Shown here piece after piece: positions 34,043 through 43,014 of a DNA stretch of 64,000 bases. The stretch's first letter is position 1; the number at the start of each line of letters is the position of its first letter. A program made the translations under genes and the position numbers. The notes beneath the pieces were generated by a model, which was not told the origin of the DNA, ran no database searches, and saw only the letters and a program-made list of their open reading frames with translations. The DNA comes from Streptomyces sp. cg36 (GTDB taxonomy: Bacteria > Actinomycetota > Actinomycetes > Streptomycetales > Streptomycetaceae). The stretch is taken from positions 5,890,001 through 5,954,000 of the forward strand of contig NZ_CP163520.1 of assembly GCF_041080675.1 (NCBI RefSeq), written 5' to 3'.

Positions 34043-34930
34043 ATGTACCACACCTGGATGCGCTATTTCACTCCCAGCCCGGTCCACCACCGGCTCGGCC
34101 TGGTCTGCCTCGGCGTCGGCCTGCAGCACGGGCTGCTCCCCGCCGTCGGGCCGCGCACCCTGGACCACCACGTGGCCGTGGTGATCGGCGCGGGCGGCGG
34201 CTGGTTCCGGGGCGCCGACGGACGCCGCACCACCGTCACCGCGCCCGCCCTGCTCTGGCTCACCCCCGGCGTGCCCCACCACTACGGGGCCGACCCGGCC
34301 ACCGGCTGGGACGAGTCGTTCGTCGACTTCACCGGGCCCGCCACCGCCACCTACACCGAGCTCGGCTACATCGAGCCCGAGCGGCCCGTCGTCCCGCTCG
34401 CCGACAGCGCCGGCGCCCGCGCCGTCGTCGGCCGCATCGCCAGGGCCGCCCGCCGCGGCAACCCGCTCCTGGAGGTCGAGACGGCCGCCGCCGTCCCCGA
34501 GCTCCTGGTGGCGCTGCGCCGGGCCCGCGCCGACCTCGCCCCCGACGGCGACGTGGTGCTCCAGGCGCTGGCCCGGGACGCCTGTCTGCCGCTGTCGGTC
34601 GCCGAGCACGCCGCCCGGCACGGCATGACCCCCGCCGAGCTGCGCACGGCGGTGCGCCGGGGCGCGGGGTGCAGCCCCAAGGACTATCTGCTGGGCATCC
34701 GGCTCGGCCGGGCCAAGGAACTGCTCGCCACCACCGACCTGCCGGTCGCCGCCGTCGCCCGCCGGGTGGGGTACGAGGACCCGGCGTACTTCTCCCGGCT
34801 CTTCACCCGCCGGGTCGGCACCGCCCCGGTCCGCTTCCGCCGCCGCCAGGGCCGGGCCGTCCCCGGCGGCTGGAGCAGCCGGATCCCGGATCCTGAACAC
34901 CCTCCGACGATCCCCGGCCGGGCCACGTAA
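34043..34930 (+). CDS. AraC-family transcriptional regulator
   Basis: A 295-residue regulator from ATG 34043. The N-terminal cupin sensor domain (RTLDHHVAVVIGAGGGWFRG, LTPGVPHHYG) binds sugars in relatives. The C-terminal double HTH includes LLGIRLGRAKELLATTDLPVAAVARRVGYEDPAYFSR in two helices, and FTRRVGTAPVRFR. Divergent placement next to GH35 suggests it activates the beta-galactosidase gene in response to a galactoside. Chorismate mutase starts 5 nt after its stop, possibly by chance. Confidence 0.88.
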   Translation: MYHTWMRYFTPSPVHHRLGLVCLGVGLQHGLLPAVGPRTLDHHVAVVIGAGGGWFRGADGRRTTVTAPALLWLTPGVPHHYGADPATGWDESFVDFTGPATATYTELGYIEPERPVVPLADSAGARAVVGRIARAARRGNPLLEVETAAAVPELLVALRRARADLAPDGDVVLQALARDACLPLSVAEHAARHGMTPAELRTAVRRGAGCSPKDYLLGIRLGRAKELLATTDLPVAAVARRVGYEDPAYFSRLFTRRVGTAPVRFRRRQGRAVPGGWSSRIPDPEHPPTIPGRAT

Positions 34931-34935
34931 GCTCG

Positions 34936-35244
34936 ATGACCATGACCACGAACGACCCCTCCGTGCAGGCCGAGCTCGCCCGGCTCCGCGACAGCATCGA
35001 CAACATCGACGCGGCCGTCGTCCACATGCTGGCGGAGCGGTTCAAATGCACCCAGCAGGTCGGCCACCTCAAGGCCGAGCACCGGCTGCCCCCGGCCGAC
35101 CCCGCGCGCGAGGCCGAGCAGATCGCCCGGCTGCGGCGGCTCGCGGAGAGCGCCAAGCTGGACCCGGCGTTCGCCGAGAAGCTGCTGAACTTCATCATCG
35201 CCGAGGTCATCCGGCACCACGAGACGATCGCCAAGTCCTCCTGA
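34936..35244 (+). CDS. Chorismate mutase (AroQ class)
   Basis: A 102-residue all-helical AroQ protein, start ATG 34936 or 34942. Key pattern: LRDSIDNIDAAVVHMLAERFKCTQQVGHLKAEHRLPPADPAREAEQ (helix 1 into loop and helix 2), with Arg and Lys residues expected to bind chorismate, ending FIIAEVIRHHETIA. It converts chorismate to prephenate for Phe/Tyr synthesis. No signal peptide, so cytoplasmic. Confidence 0.9.
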   Translation: MTMTTNDPSVQAELARLRDSIDNIDAAVVHMLAERFKCTQQVGHLKAEHRLPPADPAREAEQIARLRRLAESAKLDPAFAEKLLNFIIAEVIRHHETIAKSS

Positions 35245-35332
35245 GCCCGCCGCCCGCCCGGGCACCCCGTGCGCTCACAGCGCAACACCGTCCCGCTGTG
35301 CGGACCGGGGTGCATCGGGCAGCATGGCCCCC

Positions 35333-37819
35333 ATGTCCGTACTGACGCGCGACGAAGCGCAGACCCGTGCCCGGCTCCTCGACGTCCACCGCTATGGGAT
35401 CGCCCTCGATCTCACCACCGGCGAGGAGACCTTCGACTCCCACACCGTCATCGAATTCACCGCGCGCGCGGCCGGGGACACGTTCGTCGAGCTCAAGCCG
35501 GCCACCCTGCGCTCGGTCTCGCTCGACGGCCGGCCCCTGGACCCCGAGGCGCTGGTGGAGAACCGCCTCGCGCTGACCGGCCTCGCCGAGGGCCCGCACG
35601 AGCTGCGGATCGACGCGGTCATGCGCTACTCGCACACCGGCGAGGGCCTGCACCGCTTCACCGACCCCGTCGACGGCGAGACCTACACGTACACCCAGCT
35701 GTTCATGGAGGACGTCCAGCGCGTCTTCGCCGCCTTCGACCAGCCCGACCTGAAGGCCGTCTTCGACCTCGAAGTCACCGCCCCCGAGGGCTGGACCGTC
35801 CTCGCCAACGGCATCACCGAGCAGCGGGCCGACGGCAGCTGGAAGGCCGCCACCACCCCGCTGCTCTCCACCTACTTCGTGGCGCTCGCCGCCGGTCCCT
35901 GGCACTCCACCACCACCGAGCACGCGGGCCTGCCCTTCGGCATCCACTGCCGCCGCTCGCTCGCCCCCTACCTGGACGCCGACGCCGAGGAGATCTTCGA
36001 GATCACCCGGCAGTGCTTCGACCGCTACCACGAGAAGTTCGACGAGCCCTACCCCTTCGACTCCTACGACCAGGCGTTCGTCCCCGAGTTCAACGCGGGC
36101 GCGATGGAGAACCCCGGGCTCGTCACCTTCCGCGACGAGTTCATCTACCGCTCCGCCGTCACCGACACCGAGCGCCAGACCCGCGCCATGGTCATCGCCC
36201 ACGAGATGGCCCACATGTGGTTCGGCGACCTGGTCACCCTGCGCTGGTGGGACGACATCTGGCTGAACGAGTCGTTCGCCGAGTACATGGGCTACCAGAC
36301 CCTCACCGAGGCCACCCGCTTCACCGACACCTGGGTGGACTTCGGCATCGTCCGCAAGGCGTGGGGCTACGACGCCGACCAGCGCCCCTCCACCCACCCC
36401 GTCGCCCCCGACCCGGACGCCGTGCCCGACACCGCCTCCGCGATGCTCAACTTCGACGGCATCTCCTACGCCAAGGGCGCCTCCGCCCTGCGCCAGCTGG
36501 TGACCTGGCTCGGCGAGAAGGACTTCCTGGCCGGCATCAACACCCATTTCCGGCGGCACAGGTTCGGCAACGCCACGCTCGCCGACTTCATCGACAACTT
36601 GGCCTCCGCCACCGACCGCGACGTGCACGGCTGGGCCGAGTCGTGGCTGCGCACCACCGGCGTCGACACCCTGACCCCGGTCGTCGAGGAGGCCGAGGGC
36701 TCCTGGACGCTCACCGTCGAGCAGGACGGCGGGCGCCCGCACCGCGTCGCCGTCGGCGTCTACGACGTCGACGCGGCGCGCCCCGGACGGCTGGTGCTGC
36801 GCGAGCGCTTCGAGACCGACGTGCCGGGCGCGCCCCTGACCCGCCCCGGCGCCCGCCCCGCGCTCGTCCTCCTCAACGACGGCGACCTCTCCTACGCCAA
36901 GGTGCGGCTGGACGCCGAGTCCTGGGAGACCGCCCTGCGCTCGCTCTCCGGACTGCCCGACCCGCTGTCGCGCGCGGTGGTGTGGAACGCCGCCCGCGAC
37001 ATGGTCCGCGACGGCCAGCTGTCGCCCACCGCCTATCTGGAGGCGGCCCGCGCCCATCTGCCGTACGAGTCGGACCTCGCGGTCGTCCAGGGCGTCCTCA
37101 CCTTCGCCGCCGCCCAGATCACCGACCGCTACCTGGACGCCGAGGCCCGCCCCGCCGCCCTCGCCCTGCTCACCGAGCTCACCCGCGACCTCATCCGGCG
37201 CACCGAGGACGGCGACAACCCGGGCCTGCGGCTCACCGCCGTGCGCCACTACGTCTCCGGCGCCGCCCAGCCGCAGACCATCCGCGAGTGGCTGACCGAG
37301 GGCGGCGTCCCCGGCGGTCCCGAGCTCGACCCCGAACTGCGCTGGCGGGTGCTGAACCGGCTGGCCGTCCTGGGCGCCACCACCGAGGAGGAGATCGCCG
37401 CCGAGCTGGCCCGCGACCCCAGCGCCACCGGCGAGGAGGGCGCGGCCCGCTGCCGCGCCGCGCTGCCCACCGCCGAGGCGAAGGCGGCGGCCTGGGCCGC
37501 CATGTTCGACGGCGACACGCTCTCGAACTACCTGTTCAACGCCACCGCCCAGGGCTTCTGGCAGCCCGAACAGGCCGATCTCGTACGGGAGTACGTGCCG
37601 CGCTTCTTCGCGGACGCCGTCCCGCTGGCGGCCCGCCGCGGCCCGGCCATCGCCGAGGCCGCGGGCCGCTACGCCTACCCGCGGCACGCCGTGGACGCCG
37701 AGGCCGTCGCGCTGGCCGAGGCGTGCCTGGCCGGGGCGGAGCCGCTGCCCGCGCTGCGCCGCCAGATCGCCGACCAGCTCGACGACGTACGGCGCGCACT
37801 GGCGGTGCGGGGCGCCTGA
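35333..37819 (+). CDS. pepN: Aminopeptidase N (M1 family)
   Basis: An 828-residue cytoplasmic zinc aminopeptidase; ATG 35333 (MSVLTRDEAQTR) preferred, with ATG 35324 in frame. Substrate-anchoring GAMEN at 256-260; zinc ligands His290, His294 (HEMAH) and Glu313 (LNESF); general base Glu291. The C-terminal helical ERAP1-like domain fills 530-828. Removes N-terminal residues from peptides during turnover. Followed by a clear terminator. Confidence 0.95.
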   Translation: MSVLTRDEAQTRARLLDVHRYGIALDLTTGEETFDSHTVIEFTARAAGDTFVELKPATLRSVSLDGRPLDPEALVENRLALTGLAEGPHELRIDAVMRYSHTGEGLHRFTDPVDGETYTYTQLFMEDVQRVFAAFDQPDLKAVFDLEVTAPEGWTVLANGITEQRADGSWKAATTPLLSTYFVALAAGPWHSTTTEHAGLPFGIHCRRSLAPYLDADAEEIFEITRQCFDRYHEKFDEPYPFDSYDQAFVPEFNAGAMENPGLVTFRDEFIYRSAVTDTERQTRAMVIAHEMAHMWFGDLVTLRWWDDIWLNESFAEYMGYQTLTEATRFTDTWVDFGIVRKAWGYDADQRPSTHPVAPDPDAVPDTASAMLNFDGISYAKGASALRQLVTWLGEKDFLAGINTHFRRHRFGNATLADFIDNLASATDRDVHGWAESWLRTTGVDTLTPVVEEAEGSWTLTVEQDGGRPHRVAVGVYDVDAARPGRLVLRERFETDVPGAPLTRPGARPALVLLNDGDLSYAKVRLDAESWETALRSLSGLPDPLSRAVVWNAARDMVRDGQLSPTAYLEAARAHLPYESDLAVVQGVLTFAAAQITDRYLDAEARPAALALLTELTRDLIRRTEDGDNPGLRLTAVRHYVSGAAQPQTIREWLTEGGVPGGPELDPELRWRVLNRLAVLGATTEEEIAAELARDPSATGEEGAARCRAALPTAEAKAAAWAAMFDGDTLSNYLFNATAQGFWQPEQADLVREYVPRFFADAVPLAARRGPAIAEAAGRYAYPRHAVDAEAVALAEACLAGAEPLPALRRQIADQLDDVRRALAVRGA

Positions 37820-37829
37820 CCGGGGCCGG

Positions 37830-37859
37830 GGGGTGGCGCTCATAGCAGTGCGCCACCCC
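37830..37859 (+). terminator. Terminator after pepN
   Basis: GGGGTGGCGC (37830-37839) and GCGCCACCCC (37850-37859) form a perfect 10-bp stem, loop TCATAGCAGT. The rest of the 160-bp gap to 37982 must hold the desA-like promoter; no DmdR1/IdeR iron box is recognisable. Confidence 0.8.
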
Positions 37860-37981
37860 CAACACCCCACCTCCGCAAGGCAGTACCACTTTCGGGTTGA
37901 GATCGTTGTGCACGGCGGTCGCACCGCGCCGGGACGCCGCACGCTGGTGAGACCGACGTTTCACCACCCGAAGGACCCCCC

Positions 37982-39358
37982 ATGCACACCCCGCCCCTCG
38001 CCGGCGGCCCCGCCGGCCCCGCCGCCCTGCACCCCCTCCTCGGAGTGGTCCTCGGCGCGCTCCAGGAGGGCGCGGCGGCCCGGGGCGGCCCACTGCCCGG
38101 CGGCGGCCCCGACGCCGTGGCGGTCCGGGTCGGGGCCGCGCTCGGCGAGGTGTTCCCGGCCCGCGGCACCGGCGCCGAGGAGGCCCTCGCCACCCTGGTG
38201 CGGGCGGTCGCCCAGGGCGCCGCCGACCCCGCCGACCCGCGCTGCGCCGCCCATCTGCACACCCCGCCGCTGGCGCTCGCCGCCGCCGCCGACCTCGCCG
38301 CCGCCGTCCTCAACCCCTCGCTCGACTCCTGGGACCAGGCACCGGCCGCCGCCGAGCTCGAAGCCCGGGTCACCGAGGCGCTGGCCGCCGAGTTCTGGCC
38401 CGGCGGGGACGCGCTGATCACCACCGGCGGCACCGAGTCCAACCAGCTCGCCCTGCTGCTCGCCCGCGAACGGCACGGCCCCGTCCGGCTGGTGCACGGC
38501 GCCAACGCCCACCACTCGCTGCCGCGCGCCGCCTGGCTCCTCGGCCTGCCCGCACCCGTCGGCCTCCCCGCGCCCCTCGGCACCCTGGACCTCGCGGCCC
38601 TGGAAGCGGCCCTCGCCTCTCCCGGCCCGGACCCGGGCCGCCGCACACTGGTCGCCGCGACCGCGGGCACCACCGACACCGGCGCCGTCGACCCGCTGCC
38701 CGAGATCGCCGCCCTGTGCGAGCGGTACGGCGCGGAGCTCCATGTCGACGCCGCCTACGGCGGCCCGCTGATCTTCAGCGACACCCACCGGAGCAGGCTG
38801 CGGGGCATCGAACGCGCCCAGTCGATCGCGCTGGACCTGCACAAACTCGGCTGGCAGCCGGTCGCCGCCGGGCTCCTCGCCGTCCCCGACCCGGCCCGCC
38901 TCGCCCCGCTCGCCCACACCGCCGACTACCTCAACGCCGACGACGACACCGAGGCGGGCCTGCCCGACCTGCTCGGCCGCTCCCTGCGCACCAGCCGCCG
39001 CCCGGACGTACTGAAGATCGCCGTCACCCTGCGGGCGCTCGGCCGCACCGGACTCGCCGGACTCGTCGACCACACCCTCGACCTTGCCCAGGGCCTCGCG
39101 GACCTGGTCGAGGAGCACCCCCGGTTCGACCTGTACGAGCGGCCCACGCTCTCCACCGTCCTCTTCCGCCCCGCAGGCGCCCCCGACGACGAGGTCGCCG
39201 CCGTCCGCCGCGCCCTGCTCACCGAGGGCCGCGCGGTGCTCGGCAGAGCCCGCGCCGACGGGCGGCTCTGGCTCAAGGCCACCCTGCTCAACCCCCACGC
39301 CACCACCGGCGACCTGGCCCTGCTCCTCAAGACCGTGGAAGGCAGCACCCCCCGATGA
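37982..39358 (+). CDS. PLP-dependent diamine-forming decarboxylase (DesA-like)
   Basis: A 458-residue group II decarboxylase from ATG 37982. The PLP lysine is Lys288 in LDLHKLGWQP. GGTESNQLALLLAR binds the phosphate, DAAYGGP supplies the Asp for the pyridine nitrogen, and VHGANAHHS stacks on the ring. Closest in type to lysine or 2,4-diaminobutyrate decarboxylases such as DesA, which makes cadaverine for desferrioxamine. Its stop overlaps the N-hydroxylase start, so the product is probably a diamine hydroxylated by the next enzyme. desC and desD homologues are absent here. Confidence 0.85.
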   Translation: MHTPPLAGGPAGPAALHPLLGVVLGALQEGAAARGGPLPGGGPDAVAVRVGAALGEVFPARGTGAEEALATLVRAVAQGAADPADPRCAAHLHTPPLALAAAADLAAAVLNPSLDSWDQAPAAAELEARVTEALAAEFWPGGDALITTGGTESNQLALLLARERHGPVRLVHGANAHHSLPRAAWLLGLPAPVGLPAPLGTLDLAALEAALASPGPDPGRRTLVAATAGTTDTGAVDPLPEIAALCERYGAELHVDAAYGGPLIFSDTHRSRLRGIERAQSIALDLHKLGWQPVAAGLLAVPDPARLAPLAHTADYLNADDDTEAGLPDLLGRSLRTSRRPDVLKIAVTLRALGRTGLAGLVDHTLDLAQGLADLVEEHPRFDLYERPTLSTVLFRPAGAPDDEVAAVRRALLTEGRAVLGRARADGRLWLKATLLNPHATTGDLALLLKTVEGSTPR

Positions 39359-40767
39359 CCGCACCGTCACTCGCCCACGACATCGATCACCCGCACGACC
39401 TGGTGGGCATCGGCGTGGGCCCGTTCAACCTCTCGCTCGCCGCCCTCGCCCACGGGGTGCCCGGCGGGCTCTCGACCGCCTTCTACGAACAGCGCCGCGC
39501 CTTCCACTGGCACCCCGGGCTGCTCATCGAGGGTGCCACCCTCCAAGTCCCCTTCCTGGCCGACCTGGTGACCCTCGCCGACCCCGCCAGCCCCTGGTCG
39601 TTCCTCAGCTATCTGCGCCACCGCGAGCGGCTGTTCCCGTTCTACTTCGCCGAGCGCTTCCACATCCAGCGCACCGAGTACGACGCGTACTGCCGCTGGG
39701 TCAGCGAGAGCCTGCCCGGACTGCACTTCGGGCACCAGGTGGACGCGGTCCGCTGGAACGCCGAACGGGAGCTGTTCGAGGTCGACTTCACCCAGCTCGA
39801 CGCGCACGGCCAGGCCGAGGCGCTGGGCCGCGCCTTCGCCCGCAACCTCGTCCTGGGCCTCGGCACCGAGCCGTTCGTGCCCGAGCCGCTGCGTCCGCTC
39901 GCCGACGCCCCCGCCGTACCGGTGATCCACTCCGCCGACTACCTCGACCACCGCGACCGCTTCCTCGCCGCCGACCACATCACCGTCATCGGCTCCGGCC
40001 AGTCCGGCGCCGAGGTCTTCCTGGACCTGCTGCGCCACCGCCCGGCCGGGCGCGAGGGCATCACCTGGCTCGCCCGCACCGAGACCTTCGCGCCCATGGA
40101 GTACTCCAAGCTCGGCCTGGAGCACTTCACCCCCGACTACACGCGCTACTTCCACGCCCTGGCCGAGCCCGTCCGCGACCAGCTGGTGCCGCGCCAGTGG
40201 CAGCTCCACAAGGGCATCGACGCCGAGACCATCGCCGCCATCCACGACGAGCTCTACCGCCGCACCCAGCACGGCGGCTGGCCGGACGCGACCCTCACGC
40301 CCGGCGTCAGCGTCCGCACGGCCGGGCGGGTCGCCACCACCAAGGTGGAGCTGCACCTGGAACACGCCCAGCAGGGCGTGCGCTCCCGGCTGACCACCGA
40401 CGCGGTGGTCCTCGCCACCGGCTACCGGGAGCGCCCGTCGGCCCGCATCCTCTCCGGCCTCGACCCGTACATGCGCCTGGACTCCTCCGAACGGCCGCGC
40501 ATCGACGAGGACTTCCGCCTGGTCCTGGACAGCTCGGTGACCGGCTCGGTCTTCGTGCAGAACGCGGAGAAGCACACCCACGGCGTCGGCGCGCCCGATC
40601 TGGGGCTCGCGGCCTGGCGCAGCGCGTCGATCCTGAACGCCCTGACCGGCAAGGAGCCCTACCCCCTCCCGGCCCGCACGGCGTTCACCACGTTCGGCCT
40701 GGCCAAGCGGGAGGAGGCGCGCCCGGCCCCGAAGGTCCCGGGCGCGCTGATCCCGCTGGAGGGCTGA
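39355..40767 (+). CDS. Flavin-dependent N-hydroxylating monooxygenase (SidA/IucD/PvdA family, DesB-like)
   Basis: A 470-residue monooxygenase from ATG 39355 (ATGA overlap). FAD-binding GIGVGPFNLSLAAL at 17-30, NADPH-binding IGSGQSGAEVFLDLL, and the C-terminal ATGYRE motif are all intact. Related enzymes hydroxylate the terminal amine of lysine, ornithine or cadaverine/putrescine in hydroxamate siderophores. With the preceding decarboxylase it would make an N-hydroxy diamine; acylating and condensing enzymes would have to be elsewhere. Confidence 0.88.
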   Translation: MTAPSLAHDIDHPHDLVGIGVGPFNLSLAALAHGVPGGLSTAFYEQRRAFHWHPGLLIEGATLQVPFLADLVTLADPASPWSFLSYLRHRERLFPFYFAERFHIQRTEYDAYCRWVSESLPGLHFGHQVDAVRWNAERELFEVDFTQLDAHGQAEALGRAFARNLVLGLGTEPFVPEPLRPLADAPAVPVIHSADYLDHRDRFLAADHITVIGSGQSGAEVFLDLLRHRPAGREGITWLARTETFAPMEYSKLGLEHFTPDYTRYFHALAEPVRDQLVPRQWQLHKGIDAETIAAIHDELYRRTQHGGWPDATLTPGVSVRTAGRVATTKVELHLEHAQQGVRSRLTTDAVVLATGYRERPSARILSGLDPYMRLDSSERPRIDEDFRLVLDSSVTGSVFVQNAEKHTHGVGAPDLGLAAWRSASILNALTGKEPYPLPARTAFTTFGLAKREEARPAPKVPGALIPLEG

Positions 40768-40768
40768 G

Positions 40769-40798
40769 CGGCCCCGGAGCCGAGCCGCCCCGGGGCCG
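40769..40798. terminator. Bidirectional terminator
   Basis: CGGCCCCGG (40769-40777) and CCGGGGCCG (40790-40798) pair perfectly between converging genes ending at 40767 and 40805. Confidence 0.65.
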
Positions 40799-40804
40799 GG
40801 CGGC

Positions 40805-42610
40805 CTAGAAGACGGCGACCCCGTCCCGGACCAGCTTCCAGTCCACGGAGGCGAACGTGCCGGGGTCGACGACCCCCTTCGCCTTCACCCAGGCGATGAT
40901 CGTGTTCCGGATCTCCTCCGAGTTCGACCACACCTGCTTGGCCGCGGCGACGTGCGGGAAGTTGCCGCCGCCGTTGGCCCGGTAGTTGTTGACCGCGAGG
41001 ACGAACTGCGCGGCCGGGTCCAGCGGCTTGCCCTGGAACGTCAGGTTGACGATCCGGGACCCGGCCGGCTTCGCGATGTCGATGTCGTACACCAGGCCCG
41101 ACACCGCGTCGTAGTTGTAGTCCGGCGTGTTGTTGGCGTTGGTCAGCTTCGCCGGGTCGACCGGAGCGCCGGCCGCCGTCTGCACGTAGTACCGCGCCGA
41201 GAACTCCAGGTACTCGCGGATCTGCGCGCCCGTCAGGACCCGCGCCTCCAGCGTGTTCTCGAACGGGTAGAGCCCGGCCGCGTCCTTGATGGTGACCTGG
41301 CCGGCCGGGATGACGGCCGTGCGCGAGAAGCAGGACGCCTGCGAGAGCACCGGCAGCGCCGCGTACGCGCCGCCCGCGAGCGCCGCCTTCACCGTGTCCA
41401 CCTGGACGGCGTTGATCAGGTCGATGATCGGCTCGTCCTTCCAGGCCGCCTCGGCGGTGGTCATGGCCGCCTTGGAGGTGCCGATGACCTGGTTGACGTA
41501 CGCCACGACCTTCCTGTGCTCGTCGCCGAGCAGCTTGGTGATCTTCGGGTCCTCGGCGACGGTGTTGGAGTTGAGGACCTTCGAGCCGGACTTCTCGACC
41601 GTCCAGCGGCCCTTCTCCCACACCAGGTCGAAGTCGAAGACGGTGAGCCGCTGGCCCCACTTCAGCGGCTCGGAGAGCACCACCTGCTTGCCGGTCTGCT
41701 TGTTGGTCACCCGGTACTCGGGGATCTCCACGTGCGCGTGGCCGACCAGGATCGCGTCGATGCCCGCCACCTTCTCGGCCACCAGGGCCGCCGCGTTCTC
41801 GACGTACGGGAGCTGGTCGCCGTAGGAGGAGCTGCCGTCGGAGCCCGAGTGGGCGGCCACGATCACCACGTCCGCGCCCATCGAGCGCAGCTTGGGCACC
41901 CACTTCGCGGCCTGCTCCTCAAGGCCGGGGAAGACCATCTTCCCGCTGACGTTGGCCTTGTCCCAGATGGCGATGCCCGGGTTGGTGAGGCCGAGGATCG
42001 CCACGCGCACATCGCGCCCGTGCGGGGTGCGCAGCTTCTTGATGACGTACGGCTGGAAGGCCGGCTTCAGCGTCTTGGCGTCCAGCGCGTTGGCGCCGAG
42101 CAGCGGGAAGCGGCACTGCTCCTCGAACTTGCGCAGCACCGGGATGCCGTAGTTGAACTCGTGGTTGCCGAGGGCGGCGGCGTGGTAGCCGATGGCGTTC
42201 ATGGCCTGCGCCATCGGGTGCACCGGGCCGTGCTTGGCCGTGATCGGGTCGACCTTGGCGTAGTAGTACGACAGCTGGGTGCCCTGGATGGTGTCACCCG
42301 CGTCGATCATCAGGGTGTTGTGGCGGCCCTTCTCCTTGCGGATCTGCTCGACCAGCGTGGAGATCTTGGCGAGGCCGACGTCGTTGTGGGCCTTGTCGTC
42401 GAACTCCTTGTCCGTGAAGTAGTCCCAGTTGAAGACGTTGCCGTGCAGGTCGGTGGTGCCCATGACGGTGAACGAGTAACGCTTCGGCGGCCGGGTGCGG
42501 CCGTGGCCGCGCTCATGGGCCTCGGCGGGGGCCGCGACGCCTCCGGCGATGGCGACGCCGGCTCCGGCGGCGGCCGAGCTGCCCAGGAACGTCCTGCGGT
42601 TCAGCGGCAT
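40805..42610 (-). CDS. Tat-exported 5'-nucleotidase / 2',3'-cyclic phosphodiesterase
   Basis: A 601-residue exported metallophosphoesterase from ATG 42610 (GGGAG upstream). The N-terminus NRRTFLGSSAAAGAG is a twin-arginine signal. Metal-site motifs in order: TTDLHGN, DAGDTIQGT, GNHEFNYG, VAAHSG and VGHAHVE. The C-terminal 5'-nucleotidase substrate domain ends with NNYRANGGGNFP. It hydrolyses extracellular nucleotides to scavenge phosphate and nucleosides. Confidence 0.92.
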   Translation of the reverse strand: MPLNRRTFLGSSAAAGAGVAIAGGVAAPAEAHERGHGRTRPPKRYSFTVMGTTDLHGNVFNWDYFTDKEFDDKAHNDVGLAKISTLVEQIRKEKGRHNTLMIDAGDTIQGTQLSYYYAKVDPITAKHGPVHPMAQAMNAIGYHAAALGNHEFNYGIPVLRKFEEQCRFPLLGANALDAKTLKPAFQPYVIKKLRTPHGRDVRVAILGLTNPGIAIWDKANVSGKMVFPGLEEQAAKWVPKLRSMGADVVIVAAHSGSDGSSSYGDQLPYVENAAALVAEKVAGIDAILVGHAHVEIPEYRVTNKQTGKQVVLSEPLKWGQRLTVFDFDLVWEKGRWTVEKSGSKVLNSNTVAEDPKITKLLGDEHRKVVAYVNQVIGTSKAAMTTAEAAWKDEPIIDLINAVQVDTVKAALAGGAYAALPVLSQASCFSRTAVIPAGQVTIKDAAGLYPFENTLEARVLTGAQIREYLEFSARYYVQTAAGAPVDPAKLTNANNTPDYNYDAVSGLVYDIDIAKPAGSRIVNLTFQGKPLDPAAQFVLAVNNYRANGGGNFPHVAAAKQVWSNSEEIRNTIIAWVKAKGVVDPGTFASVDWKLVRDGVAVF

Positions 42611-42743
42611 GTGATGCACTCCCTGACGGTGTGTTACGCGCGTAGACACACTCCACGCGCGTAGAAGGTCCAGAGGATTTTGGCGCAGAACCGGCCATCC
42701 GCAACACCCCTGGCAGGTTTCGATCGGATGACCACGAGAGAAC

Positions 42744-42776
42744 GACGGCCCCGGGCGCGATCCGCCCGGGGCCGTC
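42744..42776 (-). terminator. Strong hairpin, probably the GH27 terminator
   Basis: GACGGCCCCGGGCG (42744-42757) and CGCCCGGGGCCGTC (42763-42776) form a perfect 14-bp stem with loop CGATC. It lies downstream (leftward) of GH27 but beyond the MITE, which suggests the element landed between the GH27 stop and its terminator. Confidence 0.65.
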
Positions 42777-42820
42777 CGCGTGCCCGGGGGCTCGATCGGC
42801 CCCCGTGGTCCGCGGGTGAG

Positions 42821-43014
42821 GGCTAGGGCGCGTCTTTCGGATCTTGTCGGCTTCGGTCCGGCCGCGCTGTCGTGGTGGCCGAGCGGGGTGCGGTGCGTGC
42901 GGCTGCAAGGCGGAGGAGGGAGTCGACGCGGAGCGTCGGGGACCGACGACAACGCCGCAGACGCGCGTGCCGCACCCCGCGACCCAGGCAAGATCCGAAA
43001 GACACGCCCTAGCC
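42821..43014. mobile_element. MITE-like non-autonomous element, 194 bp
   Basis: Terminal inverted repeats of 26 bp at 42821-42846 and 42989-43014 match at 25 of 26 positions; the outer ends read GGCTAGGGCG and CGCCCTAGCC. A second complementary pair, GCGGGGTGCGG (42883-42893) and CCGCACCCCGC (42970-42980), shows the interior also folds on itself. No open frame of transposase type. CTAG stands at both ends and may be target site or part of the repeat. The right end supplies the last codon and TAG stop of the GH27 gene. Confidence 0.75.

Noticed and set aside
35207..37942. 911-codon leftward open frame opposite pepN
   Set aside because: Gly/Val/Glu-rich shadow; pepN has all M1 motifs.
37860..37981. 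Iron box (DmdR1/IdeR site) before the desA-like gene
   Set aside because: No stretch resembling TTAGGTTAGGCTAACC was found; iron control is not claimed.
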